Shown one piece after another: positions 52,598 through 64,000 of a stretch of DNA of 64,000 nucleotides. Each line of letters opens with the position of its first letter. Position 1 is the stretch's first letter. The translations under genes were made by a program, and so were the position numbers. The stretch is taken from contig JAVGVS010000011.1 in assembly GCA_032718565.1 (NCBI GenBank), positions 4,209,404-4,273,403 on the forward strand, read 5' to 3'. Below the pieces are notes generated by a model. That model was not told the origin of the DNA and did not search any database. It was given only the letters and a program-made list of their open reading frames with translations. Origin of the DNA: Distichodus sexfasciatus (taxonomy: Eukaryota > Chordata > Actinopteri > Characiformes > Distichodontidae).

Positions 52598-55387
52598 AGT
52601 GTTGTATGTTAGGAAAGTGTGTTGAAACCAGAGGCCTTTTTCATTGCTAGCATGCTTAACTAGGTGTGGTGAGGTAGTGTTTGAATGTTTTTCCTGCAGC
52701 GCTGTTTGCAGCCATGTAGTACATTTTTAATATTTATGCTGGAACTCTGTCCCATGAAAGCGTACTGTCTGCCTTTACCCAGAACCTGTTGAGTAACTGC
52801 ATGATTTACATGTCTACCGCACTGACACGCAATCGCTTATCTGATTGTAAGCTGGAGTGAAAAACGTCACCAAGACGGTCTTTTCCTTTACTGGTGCCAT
52901 TTATTTGATATGCTTCCAAGTTCTCTTGTTGCAGTGTTCACTCCTTAAAGTAGCACCAGACTTTACAAAAGATCACTAACTTATTACACACAATCCCATC
53001 TTGTCTTTTACTAGAGGCCTGTGCAGTTGTTGAATTCTCAATTCCTAACATAGCTTCAGGAAAATTACTTTAGATTTTGCTGGATGTCAGACGAGTGGTT
53101 TTTATCTAAGTTCCTTACTTTAGTAGAACCCCTTTGGGGAAAAATACCATAAACAAACGAATGGCGTGTGAAGCTGGCTTTTGAGCTGCTCTGGGTTCAG
53201 CTGTGTTGTTTGCAGTACTCCAGTTAGGGAACTGGTTAGGTCGGCTAGGGAGTTGAGGCCATGCATCAGCCATCAGCAGATATGCGTGTGGAGGAATGCA
53301 GAGTTGAGGCCAGCTAAACGCACCGCCTCAATGCACCTGTTTGTCTTTGACTGAACAAGAGAGGTCAAGGTGGTGAGCCCGGATGTGTTTACTCGGGTGA
53401 ATGTGTAACTGGCACTGAGTCAGACTCTGGTTGTTCCATCCAAAAACGATTCCCTGAGAAATCCAACGGAACGAAAAGCGATGGCGGAACCCGTCCAGCT
53501 CTGAGACACGTCACTTTGCCAAATCTGTTCCCAAACTGAAACGAAATCCCCACATTTTCGCTCAGTGTGCTGATGGAGGCTGAGATAGGTTGCCATGAAT
53601 GACAGTTGAGTTTGGGAGAAAAACCTGTTCTTAATGTCGTTTCAGTCTCGCCAGCTTTTCCAAACTTAAACAACATGCTACTTTTAATCTAAGAGTTACA
53701 AAGTACTGCTAAGTTCAATATTGCCTTCTTTTGTGTGGTCTTATTGTTTTTAACAAAAATTCGACTTTTATATTCACTGCAAACCCATACATAAATAGCT
53801 ATTAATAGACGTGAACCTTAGACACAGTTCCTTCATCTTGATTTTATCTCCTCGTTCATTGTCTCAATTTCACGTTATGTGATTTTATTTCGAAATATGT
53901 CTGGGCCCTTCTCAGTCTCCTAAGAGAATGTTGAGATTTCTTTGTCCAAACTTGACCTGCTGCTTGTGTTTTCATGTAGCCCAGCAGCACAGCACACGGC
54001 TGAAAAATAGAATGTAAGAAAGATCCTGAATCTTAGATCCAGTTTGTCCTGTAATTATGAAATTGATCATAAGTAATTACCTAAAAATGATGTGGACAGC
54101 ATTACTGTCAGCCTTGTTGCCTTTATAACAAGATGACAGTCTTTATGATTAAAACATTATGTAATTCTTGTCTGCTGTATTTTGGTTCCATGTCATAGTT
54201 CATTTGTTCTAGGTTTTGCACAGCTGTCACTAGTATGTTCCTAAACCCGGTGAGTGTGTGTGTGTGTAGCTGCATGTATTAAGGCTTCAGTGTGCGTTTC
54301 ATGTCTGAGTGAATGCTTATGTGCTAATGAATTGTCTGGGCCTCAGGCACAAACTCTTATGTGTTAATGTTAATATTCAGTGGCTCTTTTTTTTTTTTAT
54401 AAAGAGCCAAAGATGAACATCTTCTATTAGAAAACGTTTATCAGCTTTGTGAATCTCTCCTGATCGGTTAATTGCAGAGGAGTTTGAGGATGAATTTGCT
54501 AAATAGTGAACTGAAGAGTCTTTATCATGTTTGAGTTTGTCTGTCCTTGTTGGGGAAAATGTCTCAATGATGATGGAAAAATATGGATTTTTACAGATAA
54601 AAGCAAATGAAATATTTCAGACTTCGGCTGCAAAAAGCTATGAAAAACATCTGTAATATGAGCGCTTTGTGTAAAGAAACTACCTGTCAAGACAATTCCG
54701 ATGGAAATCTAGAGATGGATGCCAGGTCTTTAAGTAATATGATTATCATAAGCTGTCACTCTAAAATATTTTGTTCATGTGATTACTAACCAAAACTACC
54801 ATAACTCATGACCAACCATACCGATGCCACAACTGATACAACAATTCTCCTTAGAGTTGAATGTGAGAGAATATCAAAAGCCAAGTGTAGGTTGTGCCCC
54901 AATGGGTCTGATGGATCAAGATTTAGTGTTGAAGTCTTGTGGTCAGCCCAATTGGCTCCTTCCTCATTCAAAGGATGTAGAGGAGTGATAAGTTGAGCTT
55001 CAAATTAGGGTTTTACAAGAGGAACGGGTTTATGTGTAGAAGGAGGCCAGTGAAAGACTTAACCTGAATATGTCTTGTTGTTGGTTATACAGATGTTGCC
55101 AAACTTTATTTATTTATTTATACATTTTAAGGTAAACTGTATAGCGATATATCAGAATTTATGGCCTTATTTAATGGAATTCAAGATTTATTCAGACCAC
55201 AGTTTGTTTTCCGTGATTGTAAGTGTAGTTCTCTTGTCTTGACTGCTGTTACAATATCTGGACAACTATTGAACATTGCTTGTACAAATCTCTGATTGTA
55301 GTTTCTCACTTGACTGATGGTATGATATTTGTACATATTAGTGAACTCATAAATTTAACTCACACTTTACAAAAGATCAAACTTCAT

Positions 55388-55660
55388 GGGCTGGTTTCTT
55401 GCTCATGGATTAAGTTTTAGTACCAGTGGAGATTTACCATTCAAACTTAAAGACATTGGGCCAGTTTCCCAGTCGAGGATTAAGCTACGACTAGGCTTAA
55501 TCCTTCGACTGGGAAACTGGCCCAATGTCTTTAAGTTTGAATAGTAAATCTCCATTAGTACTACAATTTAGTCCAAGACTAGGCTTAGTCCTCGACTGGG
55601 AAATTGGCCCTTAAAGTCTAGCCTTAGGCTTAATCCTCGAATGGGGAAATTGGCCATATA
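55388..55660 (+). repeat. Compound palindromic MITE
   Basis: Several nested copies of the ggctggttt / gactaggcttaatcc / gggaaattggccc unit. The core is a near-perfect inverted repeat with arms 55428-55485 and 55495-55553 around a 9-nt spacer (tacgactag). Confidence 0.8.
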
Positions 55661-58509
55661 CAGTATATTAGCTTTATAGGACAGACTCTATAAAAGCTAC
55701 TGTTATTATTCTGTATAGAATTTTGCATATTAAAACTGGTGCAGATCTTTTGCACATTCAATGCAAAAAGACAACTCCAGGAGTGTAACTGTAGGCTTAA
55801 GTTTAAATTTCACATTTTATATTCTACTTCTAGTTTAAGGTTTATATTTTATTTTCTGTTTATTGCTTTTTCTATGTGCCTTATTTGTTCTTTGTACTGT
55901 TAAAATTGGAGCCACGTCGTCTCCTCTCTCTGTAGACTTAACCAGTATATCACAGAGATGACCAAGTTTACTTTGACTTTGACATTTTGGGATAACTTTG
56001 ATTAAAAATAAGCTGAAATATTGTCAGAAATGGTGATTTGTCCGCAAACTTTGATTAAAAATTGAATGATTATTGTACAAGTACATGTAATAAAAGTATT
56101 TTTTTCTAAGTTCACTTTCAGTTTAGAAAAAATATTTGTACAGAATTAAGTAAATGTTGCACTGAAATTGTATCTATAAGAAATCTATGTAACAGACAAA
56201 ATGTACCACAATCAGGGATCGCTAAAAACTTGACTAAAGAACGGGATCGGGTGCTTTCAGTGCGGTGTAAATGGTTAGAACCAGGTTTGTATTTAAGGCC
56301 AGTGTTGTAGGTCTGTGTACATGACTTTATCTGTGAGGCTATTGTTGCGATTCTGTGATAAACGTATCAGACTCTGCTGTAAATACAGTTTAAAACAGAA
56401 CATTGCTGCACGTGAGTCGACCGCACAGTAAGGTATCATTTTCCTGATTATCATATCTAACTATTGCTCACCTTGAAAAAGGACAAGCAACACCAGTGTT
56501 GTCATCAAATGTAGTATTGAACATGTTTTGAAGACGATATTAAAACAAAACACAGATTACGCACACTGATGTCAGTGTGTTTTCTTAGTCTGGATGTTTC
56601 TTATGAGCAGCTTTTTAACGTGGGAGTCTCATGTACACGCTCTACTTACTGTAATGAATCACTAGGTCTAAATCACCTGGCTCCTTTAGGATGAACTTCT
56701 CATCTGCCATTAGCACCGTCTCATTATGCAGCATCATTTAAGGACTTAAACTGCACTTTGACTGATGCGTCTTTGATAGTAGTTGCCAAAAATGTACAGT
56801 AATTATGCTTGTGTAATGAGCCTGTGCTGATGGAGGTAGATAAAGTGTTATTCAGGTGTCTTTGAAGTCTGTGCACAGACCGTTTACAGTAAGGCCACCC
56901 ATTTACAGGCCCCATCTTCTCCAAATGACCACACACGTGCACACACACTTCTGTTTGAAAAATATGCTTTGCATCTATTTACTCTAATAATATGTAATTC
57001 ATAGAATCTGATATGTATCTAGTATTAGCGGTTGAATGTTGCATGCCGTCAGTATGTTGATCTATTTATTATAACTCCGTGCGTAATGTGTGAGTACAAA
57101 TTTTGTACAAATCTCACTTCAACCTCAAATCATTTATATGTGTCACACTGTTACCAAAGTTCTGCTGAAGAGAAACAAATAATGTGGTATCTTTAAGCTC
57201 CTATACTGCTTGGCCTTTGCATATCACCAGGCTTATGAGACTTATAGTAACTGTTAAATCCTTTTAATGTAGCATAGATCCTACCCTACACATTTCCTCC
57301 ATAATTCTGAGCTTTTTGCGTACATTTTCTTATGTCACTAAGTTATCACTGACAACACTTGTTGCTACACATTATAAAGGTTCACATCTAGGTGTAGTTC
57401 TGTGTTCTTGAAATCTAGTCTCAAATATGCCCTGTTGATGGTAATGTTGACAGGAAGTAGTGATGGATCAGTTCAGCGATGCTGATTTTATGAATGAAGT
57501 TTGTAGGTTTGAGCCCAGATCTATCATACTTTAAGTACTTCTACAGTTTAGTACGGTACAAAAGTCAGTTTATTTACAGGACATTTTTATTTGACTGAAA
57601 ATTTATTTCTATACTTTTGTGTGTCAAGTAAATCATAAGTTCACAATAATGAACTTCATGACTGCACTTATTTCACTTTCCAGTTCTTGCTTTTACCTCA
57701 GAGCTAACAATCCCGAAATTTATAGCTATTGCAGATTTTCTGAGGACTCCTCACTTTGAATGAACTCTGAATGAACTTTTTTCCCACTCTAATAACATTG
57801 TTTTAGGTGTTTGGTTTTGCTGACATGCTATGCGACACAGACTCTTTTTTTTTTTTCTTTTCTTTTTTTACTGAGGTACAGTAGTTAGCTAAGAAGCCAC
57901 TGGCATAGAGATGTCTTCATATTGGGTCAGCCTACTGGCAAAAATTACACAGTGACTAATATATGACTAATGTGCACCAGATTCAACAGCACCATTTACA
58001 TTGTACCATCTCTAAACTATTTGTTGCCATGTTTCAGCAACTGTAGCCGTTTTGGCATTAATATGTTTGCAAATGTTACAAATATGCAAAACCATAGGTT
58101 TGTGTTTCAAGGTGGCTGACTTACAAAGCTGTATTTTCCTATTGAACAGCAATGTTTATCTTAAGTGCTTTGTCAGGGACCATGACGAGAAAATGACATA
58201 GCATTACGAGGATAAGAGTAATCATTCTGGAGCACATTCCTACATGTCTGCGGTTAATTGGAGTAATCCCTCTTTAAAATTGCACCAAGCTTTCTGTAAA
58301 GGTGAGCTTTCACAGGAATTATTCATTCTGCATTGCATCACGCATGGGAGCGTTAGAGTTATGAAGGAACACAGCCCTATCTGCCATCTGAAATGCAATA
58401 CAGCTCAGAGCAATTTAAGTTACATTTGTATTCAGCAACACAACAAAACAAGCCATCATTTGATTTTTTTTTTCCACAGCAATGCAATTTTGAGAATTTC
58501 TGAGTCACT

Positions 58510-58515
58510 TTTATT
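58510..58515 (-). terminator. rassf10: Possible rassf10 poly(A) signal
   Basis: TTTATT on the + strand reads AATAAA on the minus strand about 480 bp after the rassf10 stop. It is the closest canonical signal that I saw. Confidence 0.35.
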
Positions 58516-58992
58516 CCATAACATGTCAAGTTAACATCTGACATTTAAGTCATGGTGATTGCTAAGTCTCTGCACAACAGTGCAGTCGTTCATTTGCTTC
58601 TTTATGTAATAAATAGACCTAAGTGAATTGTGAAGTGATATGAGACATGATGAGCAAAAGACCAACAATAGTCTAAATTGCCTGTGGATTATATACAGAG
58701 ATAATAGACCTATGCATGTACATTATACATATACATATACATATATGTACGTTAGGCCCGTTACAATATAGATCTGCGAACACTGAACCTCCTCTTAAAG
58801 CACATTGGTTAATTACTCTGTGTTTGGAGAGAAGCAGGACAGAAGCAATTTCCAGTGTTTTAACCGAGAGGCAACTAAGCGTTAATGATTTAACGATAAT
58901 ACATATTCTTTCTCTTTAAGAGATAATGCATACATGTTTGAAATTATTTGAGGTGATCACATTCCCTGAGTTCCCATATTGTTCGGGTAAAA

Positions 58993-60333
58993 TCACACCA
59001 GAGACTCGCAGACTGGAGGGTTATCTGAGTCTTGGCTGTGCATTGAACTTAATCCTGTGTCTGAGTCGTCATCGTTGGTGCTGCAGGTTTTTGAGAGTCC
59101 TCTCGCTTCCTCCACCCAGCCGATGTTTTCTTCCACACGTGGCATCTGTCCAGCGTCATCATCTTTGTCATCCTCCTCTCCACACTCATTCAAAGAATCA
59201 ATTTTCTCAAGTAAATCCTTCAGCTCCTTTTGCTTGGCCTCCCACAGCTCCTGACTCAAGTCCAAATCGTTCTTTATGGCCTCCAAATCTGTGTTTAATC
59301 GAAGCCCGATGTACAGACTCGTGTCCAGCTGCGTTTTGATCCTCTCCTCTTCCAGCTGATTTTCGCTTTCAGACCCAGTGTTTGTTTGGGATACCTCAGG
59401 GACCTGTATTGGGTCCACTCTCATTTCTGAATCCGCCATCTCTTCTGTGGCACTTTCTCCATCTTTACCAGAAAGCTCCCCTTGTCTCCGTCTCATCCAC
59501 CTGTGGTTGAGCTCCTCCTGAATCTCCCCCGTAAGGCACTCCAGCAACACCTCCCGCTCTGCGATCTCCTCCTGGAGCTTGAGAACTTGGTCGCACCTGT
59601 TGGCATACTCCTCAAATCTGGTCACTGCCTCAGCCACTGTCTGCAGCGCGTCCCTGTCCGGGTCTCCATCCGAACCTCGCTCCACCAGATACGTGTCCTG
59701 CACGTAATTGGTCCCGTGTCTCTTCACCCGGTCGAAGTGGACGTTGGATTCATATCTCTCGATTTCACCGTCCAGCTCTTTAATCCGCTGGACCTGCTGG
59801 CGGATGGTGTGGTCCTGGGAGATGACCAGGTGCACCAGGGTCTCCATTCTCTCCCCACAACTGTCTCGGGACACGGGCTCCTCCTCCTCCTCCTTCTTCT
59901 TGTTGATCTTTTCCAACTTTCTGAAAGCCTTCCTCACGATGCGCCGCTGTCTCTCTTGAGAGATGGTCACTGCAGTTTTGGCCGGGCCCTTCTGGCTCTC
60001 ATTGCTGGCCACAACGCGCGCCTCCGCGCTGCGCGGCCCCGTGTTCGGTAAGGACGCGGCGCTTTTCACCAGCACGAAGCGCACGTTCTCCTGCTCGTGG
60101 CCCCACGCGTTCCACAGCCTCAGGATTTTGGTTTTGTTGGGCAAAATCCTCTCGAAGCCCCTCCATTTCTCCACGATGCAGTAGGACTGCGGCGAGGCGC
60201 ACAGGAGAGCGGGACTCTGGTGCTCCAACAGCACCTTAACCACGTCGCCGCAGGTGGTGCGCTTTGACAAACCCGAAACCAGCTTCTCCTCTCGGCAAAC
60301 CCACACCGAGATTTTGTTCTCCTCCGGATTCAT
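58993..60333 (-). CDS. rassf10: RASSF10, N-terminal Ras-association domain family protein (complete, single exon, 446 aa)
   Basis: An intact intronless ORF of 446 residues. An RA (ubiquitin-like) domain spans about residues 5-90 (ISVWVCREEKLVSGL, YCIVEKWRGFERILPNKTKI, WGHEQENVRFVLV). A basic stretch follows (RRIVRKAFRKLEKINKKK, about 130-147), then coiled-coil segments (about 160-300 and 325-390) and a conserved tail with DSDTGLSSMHSQDSD ending CESLV. The IRQQVQR, NYVQDTYLV and tail motifs identify RASSF10 rather than RASSF9. RASSF10 lacks the C-terminal SARAH domain of classical RASSFs and is described in the literature as a tumour suppressor, often silenced by promoter methylation. This copy is shorter than the roughly 507-residue human protein, mainly because the low-complexity insert within the RA domain is absent. 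The ATG at 60333 is the first in frame and starts the conserved N-terminus. Confidence 0.96.
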   Translation of the reverse strand: MNPEENKISVWVCREEKLVSGLSKRTTCGDVVKVLLEHQSPALLCASPQSYCIVEKWRGFERILPNKTKILRLWNAWGHEQENVRFVLVKSAASLPNTGPRSAEARVVASNESQKGPAKTAVTISQERQRRIVRKAFRKLEKINKKKEEEEEPVSRDSCGERMETLVHLVISQDHTIRQQVQRIKELDGEIERYESNVHFDRVKRHGTNYVQDTYLVERGSDGDPDRDALQTVAEAVTRFEEYANRCDQVLKLQEEIAEREVLLECLTGEIQEELNHRWMRRRQGELSGKDGESATEEMADSEMRVDPIQVPEVSQTNTGSESENQLEEERIKTQLDTSLYIGLRLNTDLEAIKNDLDLSQELWEAKQKELKDLLEKIDSLNECGEEDDKDDDAGQMPRVEENIGWVEEARGLSKTCSTNDDDSDTGLSSMHSQDSDNPPVCESLV

Positions 60334-60670
60334 TTCCGCTTTTTTCCTCTAATCCCTGAAAAGCCCAAACCCTAAAAAGCCGCAGCGCCTCACATCCTGC
60401 CGGAGACGCGCTCAGAGGAAAGTTTCGTGCACTTCGTGGATACCACACTGCAGTCCGTACATCCCGTAAAAAGTCCGAAAAGTCAAATCCAAAGTAGAGT
60501 AAAAATAAATATGATGTAGCTCAGTTGCCGCTCTCCGTGCGAGTGTGTGAGCTCGGGTATCAGCGCGTCCGTCCCGAACTGCTCTCCGTCATTCTGACTC
60601 CTCTCATCTACAGCAGCGTCCCGCCCCCGTCGCGCGCACCTCGGGGCCGCGCAGCGCGTCACCGGCAAAC
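59480..60670 (-). promoter_or_regulatory. rassf10: CpG-rich region over the rassf10 5' half and promoter
   Basis: GC and CpG content rise sharply against the AT-rich flanks, from inside the coding region to about 60.67 kb (for example gcgcgcacctcggggccgcg near 60630). The 5' UTR and promoter should lie at about 60334-60680. The same layout is known for mammalian RASSF10. No TATA box is called. Confidence 0.6.
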
Positions 60671-63600
60671 GAACTTACTGGAGTTAGAGATGTGTAGTTA
60701 TATTAGTTATGGGGTAGCTATTATTACTGGAGATTACACAAAGCTATTTTGTCCTGTCACGCTGACTGACGTTTCGACTTTAATGTAGAAAATAATCATT
60801 AGATATTAGAAAAAAAAAAAATGGTGTACTGTTTATGACCTAACTATTACTGATTACTACATTTTGTTCTTGTTTGAAGATATAACATTCATACAAATTG
60901 ATGCATTTTTATTTATATATTTAGTGAATATATTTTATTTTATAATGTTCGCATTATTTTTCACATGTATTAAGGTCAGAGGAGTCTACATATGGCACTT
61001 ACTTCTGTTCTGAGAAGCGGTTGAGCTCAGCTCTGAGTTTTATTGAGTCTCTCGGAACGGCTTTTGGTGCGTATAAAGCTAAACCGTCTTTAGGCAACAG
61101 CATCCAGGCGTTTATGTGTTAATGCGTAGCCTTTATGGTATTTTAGAGATGCTGAGATCAGGATTTTCCTCCATAGCGTCGAGCAGGTTAAGTAAACTCA
61201 ACTTTGACGCTGAAACGGGGAGAAAAATCTACAGCGTTCGTGGTTTTTGTAAATTAATGCAAATACATTAAAATTAAATTAACTACTGTATATAAAGTTA
61301 AAATTATGTAAACATAACTAACATCCTTTTTCTTATAGCAGAGCTAATGGTGTGAAAGAACAATTAAGAATAGTTTAAAAAGGATTAATAAAAGTTATAG
61401 TTGTTATTAGTAGGAAGAGGAGGAGGAGTGAAGATGCTAGTCGTGTAAATGCAGTGCCCCACAGCGGACAGCACGTTTTTATTGTGCAGCGCCATCTTGT
61501 GGCTCGTTGCTGATATTAGTCTTCTTTAAACGAAATTAAGACATTTAAGAGTGTAATACGTGAATCTTAGCTATAATTTTACACTAACATTACAACATAT
61601 CATAAAGTGTAAGATGTATTGTAATTTGTGTACAATATAAATTTGTGGTATTTTACTAATATTTGCTTGCCCTTGTATTTTACTTGGCACACTTTTATGT
61701 CTAGTTTACCATAAATGATACTAAAAATACCTGTCTTTATAGAATTAAAGCGTGGCACTTCCATTTGATGCAGTTATGTAAATTATTTAAACCCTTTTGG
61801 CAGTGAATTTTATATACAAGAGTCAAGCAGTGCCTTTTTTGCTTTGTCAACTTAAATGAAAAAGTTTCAAAATTTCTTTTTTTTATTCAAGAAAAAAGTT
61901 ACAGAGCCAAAATAACTTGGGGTACCAAACAGACAATAAAGATTTAACATGTTTTTGTGCCATCCCTTAATGTTAAAAGAAAAAAAATGTAACACCAGTA
62001 CTGAAGAACTTTAGGATACACAATTATCAATTTCATAAATCTTTTTTTAAAAATCAAGCCAAACAGGTCAGTGCTCTCTGAACCCACCATTAATGCAAAT
62101 ACATCAAAATGAACACATAAACGGTACCTACATGGTGACATAGAACAGACAAGAACTCAAGCTTGACCCTGACAAGCCGCTAGTTTTATAATGACAATTG
62201 ATGGCCAGTAAACCTGCAATTATGCGTCACAGTGTGGGGCTAAAACATTTGCTTCCAGGAACGTTTACTGAACTGTTCTTGGCCTTGTGAGTTGTTATGG
62301 CACATGATGGTTTTAGAGAGGACTAGTGAGTGTTTCAGTAGTGAAGCGTGTCCATCTCAGGGTCAGTGCTGCAACAGTGATTGATGCTCTGGTTGTTAAC
62401 CAGTTTCCTCACAATTTCCATGTACAATCCACAAAGTCCATCTTAACTTGTGAGTATAGTTCATATACAGTTAGCCGCCATGTTGAAACGATCCATTGAT
62501 ATTCTTATTGACGGTCAGATTAAAGAACTTATTCCCAGACACGCTCCATTGCTCCAGTATATATTATAGATCATTTCAAGGGATTCAAACTGAGACCAAA
62601 AACAGCGATCACTGCCGCTGTTTAGAATTTAATTTGGAAAAAAGGGAATCCACTATTTTTAAACCACTATTTGATAGTACTGTTTAAAAGCCTGGACGAT
62701 TGTGCACTAGCTATGTCTTATGTAACATCATGATGTGTTGTGTTCTGTTGCCAGTGTGTTGAAAACTTTACACCCAGTTGTCAGCTGGGGTGGTGATGGT
62801 GGTGTTCGCCTACAGATCAAAACATTAGAAAATTCAGCTCCGTCCTACCTACCACAGTACCACCACTGGGCCCCTGAGCAGGGCCTTTAACCCCCCAGAT
62901 ATTCCACAGAGACTCCATGTCTACTATAAATTGTCTACTATACCTTTTGACCAACATCATTTGTGTAACTGATTGAATGTCTCCTACTTTCCTTTTTACA
63001 TTTCTGGCATTTGTTTTTACACACATAGGCATTGTGGTGCTCCTTTTGTCTGGCCTTCCAGGTTTAAGCTGGAGAAGTCCACACTAAAGGCACTTGGATG
63101 GTGCGGCGCTGGACACAACCTGCACGCTCCAATATTTTTGTATTTTTGGCGTACTACAGGAAAGGCAACATGATGGACAAACTGTGCATTACTCGTCCTT
63201 ATAGATATTACCAATCTGGCAAAATTTGTTGAACAATTTTTTTTTTTAAATATACGTAAATAGCTCCCTATATTCTTCCCCAGTCTAGACTTAAACTTAA
63301 ATGTCGCATCACCGCAAAGCATAAGGCACTGCAGAGTCGTGATGTACTTTGGCTGAGTCGCTGTGTATAATTACATCTGTTCGTGTGCTTTTTTTTAATA
63401 GTAGGAATGAATTCACAGCTTTATCTGTTTGTCTGGAGGATTGTGAAAGAGTTAAAGGATGTGTAAAAAGGGCAACAGCCGTGTTAGTGATGGACAACAT
63501 CAGCAGTTTCTGCAGCTACAGGGTGAGTGGAGTGGAGTCTGATGCTGTAGAATCCCTGCATTGCCCAGCTCAGTGTGTGTGTGTATTATTTTTTTTTTAC

Positions 63601-64000
63601 ACCAGGTTCAGTTATGTTCATTATTTAGTCCTGAGGATGACTGATCCAGAAAATACCAAAATCAAAAGTAATGCTGCCACGTTCAACATTGCTTTGTGTT
63701 TACATTCAAAAGTTAAATAACCTTAATTGTCCTTATTTAGGCTGGATCATTTATTAATGTTTTCTTAAAAAGACATTCTTTTAAATAGTTGCAAAATTTG
63801 GGAGTGTTCTGGCAAGGTGTCTTAAAACGGGTTGCATGTGTGTGTGAACTGAAACAGCACAAGCATATTAAGTTACTGTCCATTTTTTATAAAAACCACT
63901 AACATGACAACAGTTACAGGCTGAAATATGGGAGACTTCATTTTGGGACGATTGTCAGAGGGGCACCTTCTCATAGCAAATTCGTGCTGCTGTAAAAATG
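60671..64000. other. Intergenic region upstream of rassf10
   Basis: AT-rich DNA with no supported exon. A minus-strand AATAAA (TTTATT at about 61873-61878) could end a minus-strand transcript entering from the right, but no coding sequence supports it. A degraded SINE piece lies at about 62830-62910 (ccactgggcccctgagcagg). Confidence 0.5.

Larger units (their letters stand above)
46761..58992. other. Gene-poor intergenic region between the TBC gene and rassf10
   Basis: No coding gene can be supported. It holds a hAT-like MITE (47945-48560), a degraded SINE (48605-48780), two SINEs in tandem (49013-49430), a SINE fragment (50950-51040), the minisatellite (51917-52597) and a palindromic MITE (55388-55660). 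The rest, including 52.6-55.3 and 55.7-58.9 kb, is AT-rich, and I see no exon in it. Part of 58.5-58.99 kb is probably rassf10 3' UTR. Confidence 0.6.

Noticed and set aside
58926..59339. 137-residue ORF on the + strand
   Set aside because: Antisense to the rassf10 3' coding part, with no independent support.
59482..60051. 189-residue ORF on the + strand
   Set aside because: Antisense shadow of the GC-rich rassf10 coding region.
63017..63322. 101-residue ORF on the - strand near the right end
   Set aside because: No recognisable motif or codon pattern; its overlapping + frame is equally open.

Overview
This is a window of teleost fish nuclear DNA. It has vertebrate-style split genes with GT-AG introns, tRNA-derived SINEs, hAT-like MITEs with 8-bp target duplications, microsatellites and one CpG-rich single-exon gene. 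All gene models were built by hand from splice signals and codon phase; nothing was searched. Teleost is an inference from the repeat types and protein divergence, and I cannot name the species.

Layout. (1) 1-9000, + strand: the 3' 19 coding exons of smc1b, the meiotic cohesin SMC subunit. They cover the second part of the first coiled-coil arm, the hinge, the return coiled coil and the C-terminal ATPase half. The 5' end lies outside the window. (2) 12719-46036, + strand: a complete TBC-domain (Rab GTPase-activating) gene of 17 coding exons. All splice phases agree and give one 646-residue ORF, with a basic, Ser/Arg/Pro-rich tail after the TBC domain. It has two very large introns (12 kb and 8.9 kb). 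I do not recognise a specific name. Two further phase-compatible exon candidates at 10.2-10.5 kb and an alternative terminal exon at 19.9 kb may give other isoforms. (3) 46-59 kb: gene-poor DNA with hAT MITEs, SINEs, a 680-bp minisatellite and a palindromic MITE. (4) 58993-60333, - strand: the intronless gene rassf10, with a CpG-rich 5' end. (5) 60.7-64 kb: AT-rich DNA with no supported gene.

The three genes are not an operon or a pathway: a meiotic chromosome protein, a membrane-traffic regulator and an N-terminal RASSF signalling or scaffold protein. In human, SMC1B (22q) and RASSF10 (11p) lie on different chromosomes, so the linkage here reflects fish genome rearrangement. About a dozen copies of one SINE family and several MITE families fill the introns and the intergenic DNA. 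The most useful new results are the full reconstruction of the TBC gene, two GC-AG introns in smc1b, two hAT-like MITEs with recognisable target duplications, a strong palindrome at 55.4 kb, and a protein-like ORF antisense within the 12-kb intron.
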